In this document: positions 1 to 7,923 of the stretch, piece after piece
How positions within the stretch are numbered: the stretch's first letter is position 1
Layout of the letters: the number at the start of each line of letters is the position of its first letter
Program-made: the position numbers and the translations under genes
Assembly: GCA_014634225.1 (NCBI GenBank)
Contig: BLFN01000670.1
Coordinates: forward strand, 713,184 to 723,183
Direction: 5' to 3'
DNA from: Acropora yongei
Lineage: Eukaryota; Cnidaria; Anthozoa; Scleractinia; Acroporidae
Length of the DNA: 10,000 nt
Notes under the pieces: generated by a model
The model's input: only the letters and a program-made list of their open reading frames with translations
Databases searched by the model: none
What the model was told of the DNA's origin: nothing

Positions 1-716
1 GCTGTTACTAAGACACTCTGCTCTCATTGTTGTTCGGCAGAAATATTTGGTAAACATTCTTCCGTTGTGTTGTTGTTATTGAAAGAAGTTCAGCTTTAGC
101 ATGCCCCTTTGATGGATTTTGTGACAATTTTACGCCAAACAAAATTATAAGGAGCCTCGATTAGCACATGATTAAAAGCACCAAATCAAGGTTACATACT
201 GTATAAATGCTTAAAAAAATGCGTAGAAATAATGTAACAGAATATTACTTTAATTCAATTGACAAATGAGATATCACTCCCCTATCAGTAAAATATGGTT
301 AATTTAGCATGACAGTGCTGACTTTGTGTTGTTCGTAACCGGTCGTCCATGGTCATAAAATCAATGGTTTTTGATGTAAATAAAATGAGGACGTCAAGAC
401 TTTATTCCTATATCACTGATTATAACGCACAACTGCATTGACCAAATCTGTTACGGCCTCAATCATCAAAGAGAAAAGTAAACGAAATTTTAACAGCAAC
501 TGCCAGAGAAAATCCGAACTTTGAACCTGGGCACACAAAGCACTATTGTGACGTGATGCAATAAATCTCGACAAAGTTTCTTGATTAGGTGTGATTTCGC
601 AACTCTGCCGAGTCTGGTCTTTGTCAAATTACAAATGAATCATTTCAAAAATTGCAACTGTTAGAGGCTCTTCATTTATTTATCTATAATCTTATTTATT
701 GAAATAATTTTCCGAA
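1..716. other. No gene recognised
   Basis: This AT-rich stretch has stops in every frame at short intervals. I saw no domain, no convincing pair of splice sites with an open frame between them, no tRNA-like cloverleaf and no tandem repeat. It is best read as intergenic or intronic DNA. Confidence 0.5.
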
Positions 717-720
717 TTGA

Positions 721-840
721 GGCCCGGTTCAAACGTCGAACTTTACATGTGCCGAATATAATGCAAATGAGAACAATCTGTTGTTTTCGCTCATTTGCAT
801 TAGATTCGGCACATGTAAAGTTCGACGTTTGAACCGGGCC
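721..840. mobile_element. 120-bp hairpin MITE, probable TTAA target site
   Basis: Arms 721-771 and 790-840 are reverse complements over 51 bp with a single mismatch (758 against 803), separated by an 18-nt spacer. The element begins GGCCCGGTTC and ends GAACCGGGCC. It is flanked by TTGA (717-720) and TTAA (841-844), which I read as a TTAA duplication with one mutation. A TTAA target is typical of piggyBac-type elements, so this may be a non-autonomous piggyBac-like MITE; that assignment is inferred. There is no coding capacity. Both arms contain ATGCAAAT (761-768, and 793-800 on the other strand), the classical octamer recognised by POU-domain factors. The near identity of the arms suggests a young copy or one kept by gene conversion. 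Confidence 0.85.
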
Positions 841-844
841 TTAA

Positions 845-2518
845 TTTATTTTATGATTTAGAAAACGTCCTGGCTATTTAAAGGGAGGAAGTCAAAGTTT
901 AAGTTTGCAATCGGTTCTCCCTTTAATTTCGTGTCACCAATCTTAGTCCTCGTGATCAATTTAAAATGGACCTTCGATTTCCGGAGGGTGGTTGGTTTAT
1001 GTTGTCGTGCCATTGAAAAACCTTGTTATCTGTATATCAGTGCTTGTGTTGAAACAGTTCACACTTGACATATTTTTGTAGATGCTGGATAGATGATGAA
1101 GATATCGGTTCTTTATCCGAATGTAATTGCTCAACACTAGTTTAATTTTCACATACCAGCAGGAAGAGATACTGTTACTTTTACTTTTACTGTTGATACT
1201 TTTTAAATTTATTTTTAACCGGCACTGTGGCGCGGCGAGCATAAATTAAAATTAAAAAACACGGCTAATAGCCGTTTTTATATGGAACCTTCTTTCAGGA
1301 TCTGAAAAGGTTGCCAACACCTCGCTCTTTTTGGTGTGAAATTATTTTTTGTGAGTTGATCAAGCGCTTGACCTGGACAATCCGCATTTTAAGAGATTAC
1401 ATCATCCTGGAAATAATGACTTTATCTCTGGTTTTACTTTTATTTTTCGGTGAAATGAATGAATTTTGTTAACTAAATTGATAAAATATTAGGCTTGCTA
1501 AAGCGAGGAGCTGATGGAGAGTGGGAGGGCGAGAAAGGTTAACCGAACCCTAATATTTATCTATTATATTAATAATTACTAATATTAATGCTAAATATAA
1601 TTAATTCTTAATTAGTAGTATTACTTACACGGACACCCACACCCACGACTTCCACCCATGAACCTCGACCATTAGTCAAACTCGTCAACCCACGACCTGA
1701 TATCTTTACGATGTTTTATTGCAATGGTTAGCGAACTGACCGTTTTGATAACTTAAATGCAAAAGGCTTTAATCTGAGCTGGTATGAAATCAATTTTAGG
1801 AGGCCCGCAGAACAAACTTTATTTAGTATCTGCAGTTGAAATTTGTGATTGCTCGTGCGCAACGTTCACACTCCTTTGTTATCCATGTGCCATTCAAATC
1901 ATGTTTGCGCTATGCTGCGGTATCTTGTTGCAGTTGCCAACTGAAATTCTCAGGATCAATTTATCGGCCAGATTTTTCGTACTGGTTTCACATAAAGTGT
2001 TTTTTATAGTACGTCAAATAATTATATTTTGGCCACAGGGTAAACTATTTACTGATTGGAGTAGAGTGGTCAGTCAAAATAGATAGATTATCAGTAGAGT
2101 TAACTGCTTATAGTAAGATGAAAACAATGAAGCATCTGTCCTTCATTCCGAAAACAAGAGAACTTGCCGAAACATCGTTGCCTGTGGAATGTCAAACTTC
2201 TAGTTGTAGAACTCGTTAAGAAACTAATATCAGAACGTCAGATACTGTAAACATGTATCCATTTGTATGGTGTTACGTTAAGCAACAAATTATTATTTTT
2301 CTCATTTAACTCATGGCAGGACACTGCATGCATGCAGATCTGAAAAGATTGATGATGAGATTAGCGAGATTTTATCTTTGGAATAAATTGTTCCCTCTGA
2401 CAATAAAGGAAAAGATCGCCATGTTTGGTCAAAAACTAAACAAACTTTTATTTACTGGCCTTATTATAAGTAAAAATTACATACAGATAGGCCAATACAG
2501 GGGTTGTTTGTAATGTTA
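845..2518. other. No gene recognised; non-coding DNA
   Basis: Open frames here are short and have the composition of random AT-rich DNA; the longest, 1784-2086 on the plus strand, begins in an arbitrary place and shows no domain. Small items are a 14-bp palindrome (CTGCATGCATGCAG, 2324-2337), two copies of ACCCACGAC in a C-rich patch (about 1640-1700) and a hairpin cluster listed separately. I saw no RNA gene. Confidence 0.5.
1255..1337. repeat. Cluster of three adjacent hairpins
   Basis: Hairpin 1 pairs ACGGCT (1261-1266) with AGCCGT (1270-1275) around a 3-nt loop and extends through an A-run and T-run with one bulged C. Hairpin 2 pairs AACCTT (1286-1291) plus TTCAG (1294-1298) with CTGAA plus AAGGTT (1302-1312), with a 2-nt bulge and 3-nt loop. 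Hairpin 3 pairs ACACC (1317-1321) with GGTGT (1333-1337). It could be a fold-back remnant of a transposon or a structured RNA segment; nothing identifies a family. Confidence 0.4.
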
Positions 2519-2520
2519 TA

Positions 2521-2634
2521 CAGTCAACTCCCGCCTATTACGGACACCCCGCTATTACGGACAGCAGCTAAATCCCCGGCGAAAGTTACAGACGTTTGAC
2601 TAAAAAAACTCCCGCTATTACGGACTTACGGACA
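2521..2634. repeat. Left terminal repeat with three subterminal motifs
   Basis: The motif CGCTATTACGGAC (with small variants) occurs three times: 2531-2546 in the terminal repeat itself, 2547-2563, and 2608-2625, the last again preceded by AACTCC as in the terminal repeat. Repeated subterminal motifs are commonly transposase binding sites in this superfamily; that role is inferred. Confidence 0.75.
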
Positions 2635-2635
2635 C

Positions 2636-2641
2636 TTTATT
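2636..2641 (-). terminator. Possible AATAAA polyadenylation signal, minus strand
   Basis: TTTATT on the plus strand reads AATAAA on the minus strand, 38 bp beyond the stop of the antisense HIRAN-like pseudogene (stop at 2679-2681). The position is right for a 3' end signal of that gene, but a hexamer in AT-rich DNA is weak evidence alone. Confidence 0.3.
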
Positions 2642-2678
2642 CGGTCCCAATGTCACAATTTGATTGTTTTCTCTCTCG

Positions 2679-3270
2679 TTATAGCGCACACCGAGCAACA
2701 TCTTGAAATATTTGCGTACATATCAAGTCTATTTTTTGTGCTTTTTGGGATTGTTTTTGACTTTTGTTGGTCGATTTTCCGCTTCTTCTGTCCATCGATA
2801 AAAATTCCTTCATATTTTTCTCGTAGGGCCCTCTTTGCAGTCTCGCTGCCATGAATAAGTTCGCCCAGTCTGTCCAAATATTTCTTCCGTCGTAAATCTT
2901 ATAAATAACTGGAATTTCTAATCCCAAGCCAGCTCCTCGATTCATCCGCTCTCCACAGATTTCTGCTGTTGCCTTGTGTTTAGCCCTTTTTAAAAAGACG
3001 ACACAATTGTCGATAAACCTAATGGGATATGGCTAACAATGCGTCCAGTATCTTCTACAATAGCAACAGCATGCGGATCTTTTTCAGTTCCCGCTGTGAA
3101 CTGAGCGTGGTACCAATAACGGGCTCATAAGGGTCCTTGTAAGCATGGTGACCTGGCATCCATGAATAGAACTCTTCGCTTTCAACTCTTCCAATTTGAG
3201 GACTGGTCGTAACCGGTACAGTAAATAAAAATAACACAAGATGAGTATGGTTTGCTCTTGACAGAACCAC
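2679..3270 (-). pseudogene. HIRAN-like domain gene, frameshifted, inside the Tigger element
   Basis: Read on the minus strand, three consecutive frames form one domain-like protein. Frame 1 (3270 to about 3085) gives PGHHAYKDPYEPVIGTTLSS then QREL. Frame 2 (about 3079 to 2995) gives DPHAVAIVEDTGRIVSHIPL. Frame 3 (about 2994 to 2679) gives a block with GLGLEIPVIYKIY, then a Lys/Gln-rich tail. The order WxPVIG..L..RE, DxxAVAV, GhhP, GLEhP matches a HIRAN-like family that is abundant and uncharacterised in cnidarian, sponge and mollusc genomes; true HIRAN domains bind DNA ends (HLTF, Rad5), but function of this branch is unknown. Two frameshifts (near 3082 and 2994) break it, and no clear ATG is seen; upstream in frame 1 a TAG lies 15 bp before 3270. 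It could be passenger cargo or a host fragment captured by the transposon. Family call from memory of the motif pattern, without a search. Confidence 0.6.
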
Positions 3271-3478
3271 AGCGATCTTTGATCTCTAGCGTCACCACAC
3301 AGAACGGTCGTGCGTGTGAAATATTTAAAACATGCGACTAAAATGCATATCGTATGTAAAATCTTTTGTGTAATTGCCACTTCCAGTACATCCATTACAT
3401 GTCCAGTTTACACCTGAACATTTGCAGCAGGCGTGTGTTGACCAGGCTGTGTTCTACTGGAGACCGTAGCATTCAATC

Positions 3479-4732
3479 ATACCAAAAGATAAAACAAAGC
3501 GGAAAGCTAGGAACGAATTACCTTTAGAAAAACGTTTTGAAATCGTTGAAGAATACGAGAATAGGCAAGGATTGACAGGAGTGCACAAACATGCTGAGAA
3601 ATTTGGTTGTAGAAAAACACAAGTAAGCAACTTTCTGAAACAGAAGACTCTTGTAAGAGAGGAGAACGAAAGAGGATTTTCCAGTGCGAAGAAACGTAAC
3701 CGTACTTCGCAATACTCTGACGTGAATGATGCTGTACGGGAATGGTTCAAGAAGAAAACGGAACAACGCATTCCAGTCGATGGTCTTCTCATCCAGGAGT
3801 TCGCAACGAAAGTAGCAGAGAAACCTGGGTACCCTGAGTTCAAGGCGTCGAGCGGCTGGCTTACGAGATTTTAGGAGCGCAACAACCTTTCGCAACACAA
3901 ACTCTGTGGTGAATCTGCTGATATGCCGGAGGCTACAGTGTACTCTTGGAAAGAGCGTCGTGGGTCTATCATCTCTGGATATGAGATGCAAGACATCTGG
4001 AACATGGATGAAACTGGCTGCTATTACCATGTACTACCTGATAAAAGCCTTTCGGAGAAAGCAAAAAAATGCAAAGGAGGCAAGAAGTCGAAAGAGCGGT
4101 TAACTTTCTTCGTTTCTGCTACTGAAGAAAGGAGAAAACCATGCAGTTGTAATCGGAAAGTATGCGAATCCAAGGTGCCTGCAGAATATAAACAAAGATG
4201 ATCTTCCTTGTCAATATTTGAATCAACAGAAGGCTTGGATGACCTCTGATATCCTTCACAAGCTCCTCAGCCAGTTAAACAGTTCTTTCAAGGCCCAGAA
4301 TCTATCAATACTTTTATTCATGGACTCTGCTGGATGTCACCCCTATGATCTCAAGGGACGTTATTCCAATGCTGTATTAAACTTGTGCTTTTTCCGGTAA
4401 ACTGCACGTCATTGCCAAAACATTGGACGTGTTGCAGGCAGCTGATGGAGGCCATTGGTACTTCTCACGTTATGGAAATAGAGAGTGACGACGAGAACGA
4501 AATAGAAAAAGAAGATATACCAGGTGAAAGCGAATGCTCAAACGAAGAAACCACTTTGAAAAGTTTCAAGCACGCTCTGGACAGTGTCCAAAACATTTCT
4601 ACTTTTTTGATTCATAGAGCGAAGTTAAAGGTTGCTAATGAATTTAGTCTCCTTGGCGACAAAGTTGGGGAACTTGCAATTCAAAGGAGAAGTACACAGA
4701 GCCGATTGGAACGATACTTTAAGGCAATGTGA
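3479..4732 (+). pseudogene. Tigger/pogo transposase, decayed
   Basis: The protein would cut and paste the surrounding element in the nucleus. From 3479 the frame reads PKDKTKRKARNELPLEKRFE, the start of the first HTH (CENP-B_N/psq type, about residues 8-55, with FGCRKTQVSNFLKQK). The second CENP-B-type HTH follows (EWFKKKTEQRIPVDGLLIQE to GWLTRF). A TAG stop interrupts at 3872-3874 where a Lys is likely in relatives; the frame then continues to NMDETG (first catalytic Asp at 4007-4009). A frameshift near 4120-4135 leads to LLFMDSAGCHP (second Asp, 4323-4325). Another near 4380 leads to NCTSL and an acidic C-terminus ending in RLERYFKAM. The stretch after NCTSL is shortened, so the QPLD-type block with the third acidic residue is lost or out of frame (a GAC at 4426-4428 may be its remnant). 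The start codon is ATA at 3479, probably a mutated ATG; an in-frame TAG lies just upstream (3467-3469). Non-functional. Confidence 0.9.
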
Positions 4733-4948
4733 TCGCTGATGCAATCAATAGCTGATGTTCAGTTTTTTCCTAGAAAATATTTTTTTTTAGAAATGTAGAT
4801 TACTTTGCTTCAGTACATTAGGAAACGAAAACGATGCATGTGTGTACATTGCTGCCACATACGATGATTGTTGCTTTTACGTGCTTAGACGAACTAATGT
4901 ACACGAAGGGTTCGCAAATCTGTTCTGTTAAGTTCTGTTCTGTTTGTA

Positions 4949-4954
4949 AATAAA
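4949..4954 (+). terminator. AATAAA polyadenylation signal of the transposase
   Basis: AATAAA lies 217 bp after the transposase stop and before the right terminal repeat, in the context TGTAAATAAAGTTCTG. It is the likely 3' end signal of the ancestral transcript. Confidence 0.5.
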
Positions 4955-5070
4955 GTTCTGACGCTCTTTAGGTGCGACAACGGGTCTGAAAAAGGTAGTG
5001 GAGTTAATGAAAATGAACACACATGTGACCCCCTTCTGTAAATAAGGTTTAAAATAAAATTTTTCTCGCA

Positions 5071-5147
5071 CCCTGCTGTTACGGACTCTCGCTATTACGG
5101 ACACCAAAACGCGGTCCCAAGGGTGTCCGCTATAGCGGGAGTTGACG
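5071..5147. repeat. Right terminal repeat and subterminal motifs of the Tigger element
   Basis: Two copies of the TATTACGGAC-type motif (5071-5085, diverged, and 5088-5105) lie in the same orientation as at the left end, followed by CGGTCCCAA (5112-5120), which also occurs at the left end (2642-2650). The true inverted terminal repeat, GGTGTCCGCTATAGCGGGAG onward, is 5122-5147. The right end therefore mixes direct and inverted copies. Confidence 0.75.
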
Positions 5148-5149
5148 TA

Positions 5150-5610
5150 TAAGGAGAAACACAAGGCTCAAAGAGAACAGCGACATCATTGCCATGGGGA
5201 ATTTTCGCTATTCAAATCGTTCCTTGCTCGTTTCAAATATCACTTTATAACTACGTAACTCGATCATATGACATGAGAAAATTCAAGAACATTAATTAAT
5301 GGCTTTCATTTTTCATGAGTCTTAAACCGAACATTGCATTGGATGCAATGGGACTGTTTTAGTTTCCTTTGCAAAAAAACATTTTTTTGGACGCATTATT
5401 GAAACCTTCTTGCAATAATGCTGTGCATAGATAATGGTTTGATCCACGTACTTTAATGTATAATTGCATTTGCATTAGAGGTAAAAACAAACATGTCAAA
5501 ATAAAATGCAAAGTCTGCAAACAACTTGACTAGTCTAAAATGTATTCAGTGGTTTGCCTATCTTAGTGGTCCTCTACAGTATTTAAATTTTTTGATAATC
5601 CTGCACCTAC
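5150..5610. other. No exon recognised; likely intron or 3' flank of the minus-strand gene
   Basis: The donor site at 5610 (minus strand, GTAGGTGC) opens into this stretch. I found no further acceptor followed by a plausible minus-strand reading frame before the Tigger element. Two small hairpins occur: CATTGCAT/ATGCAATG (about 5334-5352) and GCATTATTG/CAATAATGC (about 5393-5423). Confidence 0.45.
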
Positions 5611-5745
5611 CGTAGTCATCTTTGGTGTATTCCTGTCTTGTTGGCTTTCTTCTGATCAGCACCCACCAAATCAATACTCCAACAACAACAGCTACGAGAA
5701 CCCCAACCCCACAGGAAGCACCAATAACTATTGATGAAGAATAGT
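5611..5745 (-). CDS. Exon: transmembrane segment of a SEA-type membrane protein
   Basis: This 135-bp exon follows an acceptor (TTTGATTTCAG, minus strand) and ends at donor GACTACG/GTAGGTG. Both borders are phase 1, so it can be skipped or joined without breaking frame. The reading frame gives YSSSIVIGASCGVGVLVAVV then VGVLIWWVLI, one hydrophobic helix of about 26 residues with small Gly/Ala/Val-rich packing faces. RRK follows as a stop-transfer sequence, then a short cytoplasmic stretch, PTRQEYTKDDYG, with two tyrosines. This predicts a type I single-pass topology, with the SEA/stalk exon (6233-6465) outside the cell. The tail continues in an exon that I could not locate. The partner exon's phase-1 end creates an Asp or Gly codon at the junction. 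The open frame extends upstream of the acceptor only by chance read-through. Confidence 0.75.
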
Positions 5746-6232
5746 CTGAAATCAAAGAAAAGAAGGGGATTTGTCTTGCAATAACACATTTCATGTTCTC
5801 CTTCAGGCTGCGTGAATGACAGGCATTAGCGGATGGCATTCTTTACAATGGTGAAAAGAGGAAACGAACTTCTAGGACGGCACCAACCCAAGATTATTCC
5901 AGTTTCTGTATGATGATAAAACTGAATGTATTTCCGTCTACATGATGTGAGCCCAAATTCTGGGTAACCTGGGGCCCCTGAAGGTTAATAGTACCCATTT
6001 CATACACCTAATGAAGGACAGATGATGTAGAATCAGATATTTGCACAAGAAAACTACAGACATGAATAAGTTCCCCTTGGTTTTAGTGGCATTTTTTATA
6101 TGTAAATGTATCCTTTAACATGCTGAGATCTCATGAATTTTTCTCTCCTGCATTTTCACCAATCAATGATAAACTGTGCAACTTAAAAAAGCAACTGTAA
6201 CGAATAACAAGCACTATAGCTAAGATTAATAC
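5746..6232 (-). other. Intron of the SEA-type gene
   Basis: This stretch lies between the stalk exon and the transmembrane exon of the minus-strand gene, about 487 bp. The donor choice is slightly uncertain (GTATTA at 6232 or GTGGTA three bases earlier, both phase 1). I saw no repeat or RNA gene in it. Confidence 0.55.
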
Positions 6233-6465
6233 CACCACTGTCACTGAGAATTTGAAACACATCATCTGATTTAGAAGCAATGCTGGTTGGTGTTATGGTT
6301 GTAGTTTGTTCAACAGGTGTAATAATTCCAATAACAGATGACACATTCACACTCAATTGTCCAAGTTTTCCATCCACAATAGCATTTTGAATTACGGAAA
6401 TAGTTTCATCTTCCGCAACTTCAGTGCTGAACTTCAACACCACATCAAAGATCAGGCTTCTGCAT
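6233..6465 (-). CDS. Exon: C-terminal half of SEA-like domain and Thr-rich stalk
   Basis: The acceptor CAATTTTTCTCAG on the minus strand precedes the exon, which reads CRSLIFDVVLKFSTEVAEDE, then a helix-like ISVIQNAIVDGKLGQLSVNV, then SSVIG. The pattern of a hydrophobic strand FDVVLKF, a short acidic loop, a helix with I..I..AI.DGKLG and a final strand matches the second half of SEA modules in extracellular mucin-like proteins. The usual autocleavage sequence GSVVV appears as CRSLIFDVV, so self-cleavage is doubtful. NVSS offers an N-glycosylation site. A short linker follows with TTTITPTS, a likely O-glycosylated stalk, before the transmembrane exon. The start phase takes one base from the previous exon (8132-8193, ending in AG, giving Arg) and the end is phase 1, fitting the next exon. 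Family assignment is by pattern only. Confidence 0.7.
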
Positions 6466-7008
6466 CTGAGAAAAATTGTTGGTAAAATTCAAGATGGAAC
6501 AAAAACATACACAATTCAATTAATTTAAAAAATATACCTAACTTTCTTTTAAAAGGAATTATCATATGATGCGAGTCAATAACAATCTCAGATCAACAAC
6601 GATGCCAAAAGGGGTCATAATTAGCATCTCCCTTGGTTGTGTTCTTGTGACCATCATGTATTTCTCATGTTACATTTTATCAACCACTAACAATTTACAA
6701 ATGAATTCTTTTAAATGCGGCTTTCGTTAAGATTTCATTAATAGTTTGTCTGATATGCTGTTTGAGTTCTTGTACTGATGCTTTGCAGTGACAAATCCCA
6801 ATAACCTTTCAGAAACAGCACTTTTCACAAGAAATTGAATTTTGCAGGTACATAGATTGCTCACATTGCAACTAAAATAAAGATAGGTGTTGATTTATTA
6901 TCTTAAGTGCATTATTATGTTATTAGTGATATCCTTACTAGCCTTTAGTACTCTCTAATTATTTTATCCTTTGTTAATCGATGGTCTAACTGTTTTAGGT
7001 TACACATA
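6466..7008 (-). other. Intron sequence, nothing recognised
   Basis: This is the first part of the roughly 1.67-kb intron upstream of the 6233-6465 exon. It is AT-rich with no open frame of interest and no repeat structure that I could identify, up to the inverted repeat at 7009. Confidence 0.5.
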
Positions 7009-7014
7009 AATGAG

Positions 7015-7091
<77 letters not shown>

Positions 7092-7092
7092 G

Positions 7093-7154
<62 letters not shown>

Positions 7155-7160
7155 CCTTCG

Positions 7161-7191
<31 letters not shown>

Positions 7192-7206
7192 AACGTCAGC
7201 TTTTCA

Positions 7207-7242
<36 letters not shown>

Positions 7243-7261
7243 CGTTGATAAACCAAATTTT
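7009..7261. mobile_element. Inverted-repeat retroelement fragment, Penelope-like terminal repeat, with 16-bp target duplication
   Basis: Arms 7074-7160 and 7174-7261 are reverse complements over about 87 bp with one single-base indel, around a 13-nt spacer. To the left of the arms, 7009-7073 is unpaired element sequence. TTTTAGGTTACACATA occurs at 6993-7008 and again at 7258-7273, so it looks like a target-site duplication flanking the insert (the T-run may partly belong to the element). The repeated unit holds a CTGACGA core, then GGGC TAAC GCTC and GAAACG, a hammerhead-ribozyme-like layout. Such cores are known in the terminal repeats of Penelope-like elements, which also often insert as inverted pairs. 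I recognise this sequence as a widespread animal repeat but assign it to Penelope-like elements only by inference. It lies in an intron of the minus-strand gene. Confidence 0.7.
7170..7200 (+). ncRNA. Hammerhead-ribozyme-like core, right arm
   Basis: CTGACGA (7170-7176) is followed by an extra A, stem II GGGC (7178-7181) with loop TAAC and GCTC (7186-7189), then GAAAC (7190-7194) and GTCAGC. Conserved core elements CUGANGA and GAAA are both present. CTGACG also pairs with CGTCAG, an alternative simple hairpin. Stem III and a clear cleavage site are not evident, so activity is doubtful. The left arm has the reverse-complement copy at about 7134-7160. Confidence 0.35.
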
Positions 7262-7766
7262 AGGTTACACATAGCCCACTACATTACAGCCTTTATACAT
7301 TTTACGGAAAAGAAGTCAAAGAGGATTATAACGTTCTTTAGCTTTAATGAACACTTAGCTCCCCTTTTCAGGTTTTTGAATATTCTTAAGCTCTTCGATA
7401 TTACTGTTACATTTCAGAATGCTTTGTTCATGTTTCAGTTCCATGACAATTTATTGTATTCTTACTGGTACCTTTCTTTTTTTTTGCTCTAGTAGAAAAT
7501 ATTCAATGCACCAATACCTGGTCATCTTACCTACCCTATGTAAGAACTAATTGTGGAACTTTTAACATTTCTTTTCAAGGACCAAAAGTGTGGAATTCTC
7601 TTGGGAAAATTGTAAAGTCAACCTCTCTTAATAAATTTAGGCAAAATTTAAAAAAAAAAAGTTTTCTAAGTCAATACCTAAAAAGTTAATACAATAACCT
7701 CTGCTTTGTGTGTTTTGTTTTATGCCTTAAATTCAATACATATAGCCATTGTTTTCATTGGTAGTG

Positions 7767-7770
<4 letters not shown>

Positions 7771-7798
<28 letters not shown>

Positions 7799-7823
7799 GA
7801 TGTGTAGTGTGTGTGTGTGTGTG
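7771..7823 (+). repeat. TG microsatellite
   Basis: An interrupted (TG)n tract, with interruptions TTT, GGA and TAG, lies inside the LINE 3' UTR. The interruptions suggest age. It may have grown from a simple run in the LINE consensus. Confidence 0.95.
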
Positions 7824-7880
7824 AGGTATATGTGCGTCTCCCAACTCTATGATATTGTAATCTATTTAATTATGTAAAGT

Positions 7881-7923
7881 GGTTTCCTCACTCGATAACC
7901 GTTAAAAGTTCTTTTAGGAGACC
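7881..7923 (+). other. Stem-loop in the LINE 3' UTR
   Basis: GGTTTCC (7881-7887) pairs with GGAGACC (7917-7923) with one G-U pair, and an inner hairpin TAAAAG TT CTTTTA (7903-7916) stacks inside. LINE 3' stem-loops can serve as recognition elements for the reverse transcriptase; that role here is inferred. Confidence 0.45.

Larger units (their letters stand above)
2521..5147 (+). mobile_element. Tigger/pogo-type DNA transposon, 2627 bp, inactive
   Basis: The left end starts CAGTCAACTCCCGC (2521) and the right end closes GCGGGAGTTGACG (5147), which are inverted repeats differing by one terminal base deletion and a few changes further in. A TA dinucleotide flanks each end (2519-2520 and 5148-5149), as expected for Tc1/mariner/pogo insertion into TA. 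The interior encodes a pogo/Tigger transposase with CENP-B-like N-terminal HTH domains and DDE-type catalytic blocks. The total length is near the roughly 2.4-2.7 kb usual for complete Tigger elements, so no large part is missing apart from decay inside the gene. A further antisense pseudogene occupies the space between the left end and the transposase. Downstream of the window's host exons it could lie in an intron of that gene, but this is not shown. Confidence 0.9.

Noticed and set aside
997..1242. 81-codon minus-strand frame rich in Lys, Ser and Asn
   Set aside because: Composition follows simple TTTTAC-type repeats on the other strand (about 1170-1215); no sign of a protein.
1784..2086. 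100-codon open frame on the plus strand
   Set aside because: No domain, no upstream signals, hydrophobic Cys-rich composition as expected from translated AT-rich DNA; surrounding DNA shows no splice-supported gene.
2324..2337. Perfect 14-bp palindrome CTGCATGCATGCAG
   Set aside because: Isolated, alternating purine-pyrimidine repeat with no accompanying feature; likely chance or simple-sequence growth.
3524..4030. 168-codon minus-strand frame
   Set aside because: Shadow of the transposase gene on the other strand, whose HTH and DDE motifs are clear.
6945..7226. 93-codon minus-strand frame
   Set aside because: It is a translation of the inverted repeat at 7074-7261.
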